From DATBLY01 sp036555125 (GTDB lineage: Bacteria; Actinomycetota; UBA4738; HRBIN12), in assembly GCA_036555125.1 (NCBI GenBank), contig DATBLY010000109.1, positions 1 to 22,723 of the forward strand: DNA of 22,723 bases. The letters are read 5' to 3'. The first letter of the stretch is position 1; the number at the start of each line of letters is the position of its first letter. This document shows, piece by piece, positions 16,828 through 22,723 of this stretch. A program made the translations under genes and the position numbers. The notes below the pieces were generated by a model that was given only the letters and a program-made list of their open reading frames with translations, was not told where the DNA came from and ran no database searches.

Positions 16828-17705
16828 GGATCCGCCGATAGGCGCTCGAGGTCCACGTCGCCGTCGAACACCCGCTCCGCCGGGCCGGACAGTCGGACCG
16901 ACCCGTCCTCCCGGCGCTCCACGCCCAGATCGCCACCGGGGAAGCGCACGATCGTCGAGCGCGGCGTGAGCCCGGCCTCGTTCGCGGCCACGGCGACCGC
17001 GCAGGCCCCGCTGCCGCAGGCCATCGTCTCCCCCGAACCCCGCTCCCACACGCGTGCGGCGATATGGTCGTCCTGCACCTGGGCGAACTCGACGTTCGTC
17101 CCTTCGGGGAAGCGCGGGTCGCGCTCGAGCGCCGGCCCGACGTGCGACACGTGAACCCGGGCGGGTTCGTCCTCGAGGAAGACCACGAGGTGGGGGTTTC
17201 CCATCGAGACCGCAGAGGCCTTGGCGACCCAACCCTCTCCCAGTTCGATCGGCTCCCCCAGGAACGTCTCCCAGGCGGGGCCCCGCATCGGGATGGCCGC
17301 GAGCGTGAACGCCGGCGTCCCCATCTCGACGGCGACGCTCGCGACGCGCCCGTCCCGGACGTCCAGCTCGACGCGCTTCGTGCCGGCCCGCGTCCGGATC
17401 GGGAACGCGACGCCCGGAGCGAGCCCTTCGTCGTGCAGGAACGCGGCGACGCACCGGATCCCGTTCCCGCACATCTCCGCCTCGCTCCCGTCGGCGTTGG
17501 CGTAGTCCATGAAGAACGGCGCAGCGTCCGAGCCGTCGCCGGTCACCCGGATCGTCCCGTCCGCTCCGATCCCGAACCGGCGGTCGCAGAGCGCGGAGAT
17601 CTCGGCGGCCGCCAAGGGCCGGCTCCCCCCGAGGTCGAGCACCATCACGAAGTCGTTCCCGGTTCCCTGGTACTTCGCGAACCCGAGCGTCAACCGCTCA
17701 CCCAC
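16824..17705 (-). CDS. dapF: Diaminopimelate epimerase
   Basis: The 293-residue PLP-independent epimerase converts LL-DAP to meso-DAP. Its two catalytic cysteines are C79 in EMCGNGIRC and C230 in MACGSGACA, each in the expected glycine-rich loop; FAKYQGTGNDF opens the first half-domain and GNPHLVVF (169-176) lies before the second. Both pseudo-symmetric halves are complete. The start is uncertain: the GTG at 17705 overlaps miaA by 8 bp and has poor ribosome-site spacing, and a TTG at 17693 (MTLGFAKYQG) is an alternative. It lies between miaA and dapE. Confidence 0.96.
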   Translation of the reverse strand: MGERLTLGFAKYQGTGNDFVMVLDLGGSRPLAAAEISALCDRRFGIGADGTIRVTGDGSDAAPFFMDYANADGSEAEMCGNGIRCVAAFLHDEGLAPGVAFPIRTRAGTKRVELDVRDGRVASVAVEMGTPAFTLAAIPMRGPAWETFLGEPIELGEGWVAKASAVSMGNPHLVVFLEDEPARVHVSHVGPALERDPRFPEGTNVEFAQVQDDHIAARVWERGSGETMACGSGACAVAVAANEAGLTPRSTIVRFPGGDLGVERREDGSVRLSGPAERVFDGDVDLERLSADP

Positions 17706-18630
17706 CTTCCAGGTAGCCGCGGACCTCCGCGGCCACGCCCACCGCGCCCTCGGGTCCGGCGTGGAACCAGCGGATCCGGGGGTCGCGCCGGAACCACGCG
17801 AGCTGGCGCCGCGCCAGGTTCCGGGTCCGCCGGACCGTCGCGTCGACGGCCTCCTCGAGGGACGTCCGTCCCTCCAGGTGCGCGGCGAGCTCAGCGTATC
17901 CGATGGCCTGCGTCGAGGTGAGCCATCCGCCGAAGCCTCGGTCCATCAGGCCCTGGACCTCCGGGAGCCACCCGGCGTCGAGCATCGCCTCCACCCGCCG
18001 CCGGATCCGGTCGCGGAGCGCGTCCGGGGCCATCGTCACGCCCGCCGCCCGCACGGCGTCGAAGGGGTACCGCTCCCAGGCCGCCGCGAACGTCGAGAAC
18101 GGCCACCCCGTGATCGCGGCTACCTCGAGCGCCCGGACCGTCCGACGGAGGTTCGCCGGCTCGATCTTCCCGGCGGCGACCGGGTCGACGTCGGCGAGGC
18201 GCCGGTACAGGGCCGGCGCGCCCACGATGGCCCCCTCGACCTCCAGGTCGAGACGGACGGCCGGATCGGTCCCCGGGAACCGCAGATCGTCCACGACCGC
18301 GCGGAGGTACAGCCCGGAGCCGCCGACCAGGAGCGCGCGGCGACCCCGAGCCGCGATCGCGGCGAGCGCGGCGCGCGCGTCCGCCTGGTAGCGCGCGACG
18401 GTATACGCCTCCGACGGGTCCGCGACGTCGATCAGGTGATGGCGGACCGCCGCGCGCTCGCGGGGCGTCGGCTTCGCCGTCCCGATGTCCATCCCCCGGT
18501 ACAGGAGCATCGAGTCGACCGACAGGATCTCCGCATCGAGCGGCCGCGCCACCTCGAGCGCGAGGGCGCTCTTGCCCACCGCCGTGGGTCCGACCACCGC
18601 GAGCGGCCGCGGACGCGTCACGGAGGGCAC
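17698..18630 (-). CDS. miaA: tRNA dimethylallyltransferase
   Basis: The 310-residue enzyme adds a dimethylallyl group to N6 of A37 in tRNAs that read codons starting with U; MiaB then thiomethylates the product. Motifs in order are the P-loop GPTAVGKS (14-21), DSMLLYRGMDIGTAKP (39-54) with the catalytic Asp, HHLID (64-68), GGSGLYLRAV (103-112), and a helical tRNA-binding insert with WERYPFDAV. GTG 18630 lies one base after the miaB stop; GTG 18618 (MTRPRPLAVVGP) has a better GAGGTG ribosome site and may be the real start. It is coupled to miaB. Confidence 0.96.
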   Translation of the reverse strand: MPSVTRPRPLAVVGPTAVGKSALALEVARPLDAEILSVDSMLLYRGMDIGTAKPTPRERAAVRHHLIDVADPSEAYTVARYQADARAALAAIAARGRRALLVGGSGLYLRAVVDDLRFPGTDPAVRLDLEVEGAIVGAPALYRRLADVDPVAAGKIEPANLRRTVRALEVAAITGWPFSTFAAAWERYPFDAVRAAGVTMAPDALRDRIRRRVEAMLDAGWLPEVQGLMDRGFGGWLTSTQAIGYAELAAHLEGRTSLEEAVDATVRRTRNLARRQLAWFRRDPRIRWFHAGPEGAVGVAAEVRGYLEGG

Positions 18631-18631
18631 C

Positions 18632-19975
18632 TCAGACGACCACTGGCTCCGTGGACGACGCGAGCTCGCCGGTCAGGTGATGCGCCGCGGCCCCCACGAT
18701 CCGCGCCTCGGCGAAGGTCCCGGGCTCGAGGTCGGTCCCCAGGTGGACGATCCGGTTCGTTCGGGTCCGCCCCTGCGAGCCCGAGCCACGTGTGCCCTCG
18801 CCCTCCACCAGGACCTCGGCCACGGACCCGACGTGCCGGCGCGCCCGCTCGAGCGAGATCCCTTCCTGCTGGGCCACCAACCGGTCGAACCGCTCCTGGA
18901 CGACCGCCTTCGGCACCTGCTCGTCGAACGACGCGGCGCGCGTGCCCGGACGCGGCGAGTACTGGAAGGTGTAGGCGGAGTCGAACCCCGCTCGCTCCAC
19001 CACGTCGAGCGTGTCCGCGAAGTCGTCCTCGGTCTCGCCGGGGAACCCCACGATGATGTCCGTCGACACGGCGATCCCCGGGATCGCCTCGCGGATACGG
19101 TCCAGCCACCCCAGGTAGCGCTCGCGCCGGTACGAGCGCCGCATCGCCTGCAGCACGCGATCGGACCCCGATTGGAGGGGGAAGTGGATGTGCTCGCAGA
19201 CGGTCGGCGTCTCCGCCATCGCCTCGATCACGTCCCTCGTGAAGTCGTGCGGGTGGGGCGAGGTGAACCGCAGACGACGGAGGCCGTCGACCCCACCGAC
19301 CGCTCGCAGCAGCTCCGCGAAGAGCGGCCGCCGCGAGCTCCTGGGAACCGTGACGTCGCGGCCGTACGTGTTGACGTTCTGGCCCAACAGCGTGACCTCG
19401 ACGACCCCGCGGGCGACGAGCCCCTGCACCTCTGCCAGGATGTCTCCGACCGGTCGCGAGCGCTGTGGGCCGCGGACGAGCGGCACGATGCAGAACGTGC
19501 AGGCGTTGTCGCACCCCGGCGCGATCGACACCCAGGCGCGGAACGCGTCGCCACGCGCGGCCGGGAGCGCGCTCGGGAAGACCTCCGTGTACTCGCGGAC
19601 GTCCATCTGCGGGCCGTCCGCCTCCGATGCCTGCAGCAGCTCGACCAGGTGCGGCAGCGCGTGCGTTCCGATCACCACGTCGACCCACGGCGCGCGCTCC
19701 TGGATCCGGCCCTGGTCCTTCTGCGCCAGGCAGCCGGCCACCACGATCCGAAGCCCCGGGTCGCGTTCCTTGAGCGGCTTCAGGTGCCCGAGGTTCCCGT
19801 ACAGCCGGTTGTCCGCGCGCTCGCGGATCGCGCACGTGTTGAAGACGACCACGCGCGCATCGCCGACATCCTGGGTCTGCGTCATCCCGTCGGCCATCAA
19901 CAGCCCGGCGATGCGCTCCGAGTCATGCTCGTTCATCTGGCACCCGAAGGTGCGGATCAGGAAGCGGTCCTGCAT
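18632..19975 (-). CDS. miaB: tRNA-2-methylthio-N6-dimethylallyladenosine synthase
   Basis: The 447-residue radical-SAM methylthiotransferase converts i6A37 to ms2i6A37. The N-terminal methylthiotransferase domain has the three auxiliary-cluster cysteines C12 (TFGCQMNEHDSE), C48 (NTCAIRE) and C82 (AGCLAQ). The radical-SAM cluster motif is C155xxxC159xxC162 (GCDNACTFCIVP), followed by LLGQNVNTYG and HFPLQSGSD. A C-terminal TRAM domain (about 375-440) binds tRNA. The ATG at 19975 has GGAG at a suitable distance. It sits between rny and miaA, the downstream partner that supplies its substrate. Confidence 0.97.
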   Translation of the reverse strand: MQDRFLIRTFGCQMNEHDSERIAGLLMADGMTQTQDVGDARVVVFNTCAIRERADNRLYGNLGHLKPLKERDPGLRIVVAGCLAQKDQGRIQERAPWVDVVIGTHALPHLVELLQASEADGPQMDVREYTEVFPSALPAARGDAFRAWVSIAPGCDNACTFCIVPLVRGPQRSRPVGDILAEVQGLVARGVVEVTLLGQNVNTYGRDVTVPRSSRRPLFAELLRAVGGVDGLRRLRFTSPHPHDFTRDVIEAMAETPTVCEHIHFPLQSGSDRVLQAMRRSYRRERYLGWLDRIREAIPGIAVSTDIIVGFPGETEDDFADTLDVVERAGFDSAYTFQYSPRPGTRAASFDEQVPKAVVQERFDRLVAQQEGISLERARRHVGSVAEVLVEGEGTRGSGSQGRTRTNRIVHLGTDLEPGTFAEARIVGAAAHHLTGELASSTEPVVV

Positions 19976-20011
19976 CGTGGCTCCGAGGCTACCCCGCGGC
20001 GCGCCGGTCTC

Positions 20012-21544
20012 CTACTTCGCGTACTCCACGGCTCGGGTCTCCCGCACGACCGTGATCTTGATCTGGCCCGGATACTGGAGCTCCTCCTCGACCTGCTTGG
20101 CGATGTCGCGCGCGATCGTCTGCGCCTGCAGGTCGTCCACGTCCTCCGGTTGGACCATCACGCGGACCTCACGACCGGCCTGCATCGCGAACGTCTTGAC
20201 GACGCCGGGCTGGGCCGTGCAGATCTCCTCGAGCCGCTCCAGGCGCTTCACGTAGGTCTCCAAGCTCTCTCGCCGCGCCCCGGGCCGGCCGCCGGAGATC
20301 GAATCCGCGATCTGCGCGAGAACCGCATGCACCGAGTGCTGCTCCACCTCGCCGTGGTGCGACTCGATGCAGTGGACGACCTCGGGGTCCTCCTTCATCC
20401 GGCGGGCGATCTCCGCTCCGATGATCGCGTGGGAGCCCTCGATCTCGTGCGTGACGGCCTTCCCGATGTCGTGCAGGAACGCGCCGCGCTTCGCGATCGC
20501 CCCATCGAGTCCGATCTCCGCGGCGAGGGCGCTCGCGATGTGCGCCGATTCCACCAGGTGCTTCAGGACGTTCTGCCCGTACGACGTCCGGTACTGCAGG
20601 CGCCCCAGCAGCTTGATCATCTCCGGGTGGATGTCCGTGATGCCGACCTCGGCCACGGCGTCCTCGCCCGCCCGCCGGATCTGCTCCTCGAGGTCGCGGA
20701 GCGAGCGCTCATGCACCTCCTCGATCCGCGCGGGGTGGATCCGGCCGTCGGCGACCAGCTTCTCCAAGGTCATGCGCGCCGCCTCTCGGCGAACGGGGTC
20801 GAAGCTCGACAGGACGACCGCCTCGGGGGTGTCGTCGATGATCAGGTTGACCCCGGTCGTGGCCTCGAACGCCCGGATGTTGCGGCCCTCGCGGCCGATG
20901 ATGCGCCCCTTCATGTCCTCGGAGGGGAGCGCGAACACCGAGACCGTGGACTCGGCCGTCTGCTCGGAGGCGACCCGTTGGATCGCGATCGTCACGATCT
21001 TGCGGGCCCGCTCCTCGCCTTCTTCCCGGGCCCGCTGCTCGATCTCGCGGACCTGGGCCATCGCGCCCCGCTTCGCCTCCTCGAGCACCTGGGCGACCAA
21101 CTGGTCGCGCGCCTCGTGCGAGGTCATCCCGGCGATCTTCTCGAGCTCGGCGCGGTGGACCTCGGTGGCCCGCTCGAGCTGCTCGCGGACGAACTGCAGC
21201 TTCTGGTCGCGCTCCTCGAGCTCGGTGCCACGGTCCTCGACCGTCTTCATGCGCCTGCGGAGCTCGTCCTCCGCCTGCGTGAGTCGCGATTCCGCGCGGC
21301 CCACTTCTTCGCGCCGCAGCCGCACGTCCTCCTCGGCGTCGCGACGCATCGCTGCGATCTCGTCCTTGACGTCCTGCAGGGACCGCTTGACCGTGACGTC
21401 GGCCTCGCGCTCGGCCTCCAGCAGGAGCTTCTGAGCCTTGGCCTCTACGCTCTGGGCGTTCGAGATCCCGATCGTCTTGCGGATCCAGAACCCGGCGGCG
21501 ATGCCCACCAGCAGGGCGGCGATACCCACCAGCACCGGAACCAT
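20012..21544 (-). CDS. rny: Ribonuclease Y (membrane-anchored endoribonuclease)
   Basis: The 510-residue RNase Y starts mRNA decay at the membrane. The order is a single N-terminal membrane helix (about 2-22), a long charged coiled coil (about 30-185), a KH domain with GRIIGREGRNIRAFE (about 213-226), and an HD domain with H358-D359 in AFLHDIGKAVTHEIEGSHA plus SHHGEVEQHSVHA. The C-terminal domain ends with RETRAVEYAK, typical of the family. ATG 21544 was chosen because GGGAGG lies 4 nt before it; the GTG at 21559 lies upstream of that site. It heads the rny-miaB-miaA-dap-hflX series and has its own promoter about 200 nt upstream. RNase Y is less usual than RNase E/G in classical Actinobacteria. 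Confidence 0.96.
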   Translation of the reverse strand: MVPVLVGIAALLVGIAAGFWIRKTIGISNAQSVEAKAQKLLLEAEREADVTVKRSLQDVKDEIAAMRRDAEEDVRLRREEVGRAESRLTQAEDELRRRMKTVEDRGTELEERDQKLQFVREQLERATEVHRAELEKIAGMTSHEARDQLVAQVLEEAKRGAMAQVREIEQRAREEGEERARKIVTIAIQRVASEQTAESTVSVFALPSEDMKGRIIGREGRNIRAFEATTGVNLIIDDTPEAVVLSSFDPVRREAARMTLEKLVADGRIHPARIEEVHERSLRDLEEQIRRAGEDAVAEVGITDIHPEMIKLLGRLQYRTSYGQNVLKHLVESAHIASALAAEIGLDGAIAKRGAFLHDIGKAVTHEIEGSHAIIGAEIARRMKEDPEVVHCIESHHGEVEQHSVHAVLAQIADSISGGRPGARRESLETYVKRLERLEEICTAQPGVVKTFAMQAGREVRVMVQPEDVDDLQAQTIARDIAKQVEEELQYPGQIKITVVRETRAVEYAK

Positions 21545-21747
21545 CGTTCCTCCCAACACGTCGTCGTCGGGAGAGGGTTCCCGGGGTTCATCCGATGTTC
21601 ACGTACGGAGCGATGGCGCGCGACGGGTGAGCGCGGTCAGCCGATGGCCCTCCGAGCTCGCGATCTGGGTCCCTGGCTCGTCATCCGGTGGTCGGTCCTT
21701 GCGTCTCGTCGGTGAACGTCGGGTGTCCGTGGAAGTTCCTCTCGTGT
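21545..21747 (-). other. Long 5' leader of rny
   Basis: This is the ~200-nt region between the predicted rny start point and its ATG. I see no conserved ORF or known riboswitch. Near the 3' end, CTCCC (21569-21573) can pair with GGGAG of the ribosome binding site (21550-21554), so the start could be partly hidden in a hairpin. Confidence 0.35.
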
Positions 21748-21753
21748 CGACCG

Positions 21754-21782
21754 ATGCTACGGCCGCACGGCGGACGACACAA
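21754..21782 (-). promoter_or_regulatory. rny operon promoter
   Basis: TTGTGT (21777-21782) and TAGCAT (21754-21759) on the minus strand are separated by exactly 17 bp. It lies 28 bp or more after the recX stop and would drive rny and possibly the whole downstream series. Confidence 0.55.
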
Positions 21783-21810
21783 GGGTCCGGAAGGCTCGAT
21801 ACGGGCGCCC

Positions 21811-22302
21811 TCAGTCGTCCCCGGTCGCATCGGGAGCCAGGACCCGCCGTGCCACGGTCCGGGCCGTCGACGGGTCGTACCCACGGCGCATCAGGAGCCC
21901 GCTCAGCCGGGTGAACGCCTTGGCGGGATCCAGCCCGGCGAGGCTCCTGGCCTTCGAGCGGGCGAGCGTCTCCGCCCGAGCCTCGGGGTCCCGGTCGAAC
22001 TCGGCGACCACGGTCGTGATCACGTCGTGCGGCACCCCCTTCGCGGCGAGCGCGCCGGTCACCGCTCGGGCACCCGACCCCCGCGTGCCGAAGGCGTGCC
22101 GGGCAAGCTGCCGCGCGAAGTCCTCGTCATCGATCAGGCCGACGGACTCGAGGCGGGAGAGCTCCGCGGCGACCTCGTCGTCGGGGAAGCCGGCGTCGAG
22201 CAGTCGCCGCTCGAGCTCGCGCCGGCTCCGCGCCCGGACCGCCAGGAGTCCGAGGGCTCGCTCGTGACAGTCCTTCGGGCGGACGGCCCGGGACGCGGGC
22301 AC
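21811..22302 (-). CDS. recX: RecX, regulator of RecA
   Basis: The 163-residue protein is built of repeated three-helix units that fit the groove of the RecA filament and limit its activity. Readable family elements are ALGLLAVRARSRRELERRLLDAGF (16-39), DEVAAELSRLESVGLIDDEDFARQLARH (41-68), the basic G(T/A)RGSGARAVTGALAAKGV segment and FTRLSGLLMRRGYDPSTARTVARRVL at the end. The GTG at 22302 is 8 nt after the recA stop, so the two genes form one operon. A perfect short hairpin covers the recA stop and abuts the recX start. Confidence 0.94.
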   Translation of the reverse strand: MPASRAVRPKDCHERALGLLAVRARSRRELERRLLDAGFPDDEVAAELSRLESVGLIDDEDFARQLARHAFGTRGSGARAVTGALAAKGVPHDVITTVVAEFDRDPEARAETLARSKARSLAGLDPAKAFTRLSGLLMRRGYDPSTARTVARRVLAPDATGDD

Positions 22303-22317
22303 GGCCTGGGTCAGGCC
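22303..22317 (-). other. Hairpin between recA stop and recX start
   Basis: GGCCTG and CAGGCC form a 6-bp perfect stem with a 3-nt loop that spans the recA stop codon and ends right before the recX GTG. In E. coli a hairpin between these genes lowers recX expression; here it could slow ribosomes or partly terminate transcription. Confidence 0.4.
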
Positions 22318-22723
22318 TCGGCGCCGGCGCGGGCCTTCGGCTTGGCCGGCTTGGCCTCGTCGTCCAGGACGAGATCGGGCACGATCTCGATCGGCGTCTC
22401 CTCGCCCTCGGTCCCGAAGCTCGTCAGGCCCACCGCCTCGCGCACCTTCCGCTCGATCTCGTCGCGGACGTCGATGTGCTCGGCGAGGAACTGACGGGCG
22501 TTCTCACGGCCCTGGCCGAGCTGCTCACCCTCGTACGTGAACCACGCGCCGCTCTTCTTCACGATCTCGAGGTCGACGCCGACGTCGAGGAGGCTCCCCT
22601 CCTTCGAGATCCCGTAGCCGTACATGATGTCGAACTCGCACTGGCGGAACGGCGGCGCGACCTTGTTCTTCACGACCTTCACCCGCGTGCGGGAGCCCAC
22701 CACGTCGGTGCCGTCCTTCAGGT
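22311..22723 (-). CDS. recA: RecA recombinase, C-terminal part (5' end outside window)
   Basis: This is the last 137 residues of RecA, open at the window edge. The visible reading begins LKDGTDVVGSRTRVKVVKNKVAPPFRQCEFDIMYGYGISKEG, which is the highly conserved end of the ATPase core including the loop region before the C-terminal domain. The C-terminal domain follows (FTYEGEQLGQGRENARQFLAEH), and then an acidic, Ala/Lys/Pro-rich tail. RecA filaments drive recombination and LexA cleavage. Any SOS box for recA lies outside the window. recX follows after 8 nt. Confidence 0.97.
   Translation of the reverse strand, partial: LKDGTDVVGSRTRVKVVKNKVAPPFRQCEFDIMYGYGISKEGSLLDVGVDLEIVKKSGAWFTYEGEQLGQGRENARQFLAEHIDVRDEIERKVREAVGLTSFGTEGEETPIEIVPDLVLDDEAKPAKPKARAGAEA

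Noticed and set aside
15713..17472. N-terminal extensions of the dapC and dapE frames
   Set aside because: They overlap upstream dap genes in another frame and carry only Arg/Gly-rich sequence. Start codons overlapping the previous stops give normal lengths.
18485..21715. A 1076-codon open frame antisense to miaA, miaB and rny
   Set aside because: It spans three recognised genes on the other strand and shows only the biased composition typical of shadow frames.
21681..21884. Small open frame between recX and rny
   Set aside because: It overlaps the recX 3' end and the rny promoter, has no ribosome site or family features, and looks like a chance frame.

Overview
The window is a GC-rich, gene-dense bacterial chromosome segment with no sign of mobile DNA. 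Codon use, frequent GTG/TTG starts, probable leaderless transcription and a GAAC-N4-GTTC type LexA box point to Actinomycetota. The order recA-recX-rny-miaB-miaA-dapF-(dapE-dapC-dapD)-hflX // lexA // lysM-nrdR-nrdJ resembles the recA-to-nrdJ neighbourhood I recall from Streptomyces. RNase Y and an E. coli-like DapD suggest a lineage outside the classical Streptomyces/Mycobacterium group; I cannot name a genus.

Layout. Positions 1-1382 (minus): a partial DinB-like protein and a single-domain MetE-like methyltransferase. Positions 1498-4295 (plus): a translationally coupled pair, an NqrB/RnfD/UnbU-like membrane protein with an extra C-terminal domain and an AlkZ-like winged-helix DNA glycosylase. 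Positions 4231-5358 (minus): tRNA-Gly, tRNA-Cys and tRNA-Val, with one NTF2-like gene between Gly and Cys and another after Val. Positions 5408-6741 (minus): an overlapping VOC / dUTPase / GNAT operon, the GNAT gene carrying an apparent frameshift. Positions 6818-10527 (minus): class II ribonucleotide reductase nrdJ, its regulator nrdR and a small LysM membrane protein. Positions 10639-12325 (plus): lexA and a stand-alone sugar-isomerase (SIS) protein. Positions 12335-21544 (minus): hflX, dapD, a DapC-type aminotransferase, dapE, dapF, miaA, miaB and rny, mostly joined by overlaps or 1-nt gaps. Positions 21811-22723 (minus): recX and the 3' part of recA.

The genes form three functional themes. 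The first is DNA damage and nucleotide supply: RecA and LexA for SOS, a probable SOS division inhibitor, NrdR/NrdJ for dNTP synthesis, dUTPase, and the AlkZ-like glycosylase. The second is meso-diaminopimelate/lysine synthesis by the succinylase branch (DapD, DapC, DapE, DapF together). The third is RNA modification and decay (MiaA, MiaB, RNase Y). The regulatory sites are unusually legible: three LexA boxes between lexA and lysM, a pair of NrdR boxes upstream of nrdJ, one NrdR box at the nrdR promoter, and several -35/-10 pairs with 17-18 bp spacing. I found no CRISPR array, insertion sequence, riboswitch or attachment site. No gene-free stretch exceeds 300 bp.
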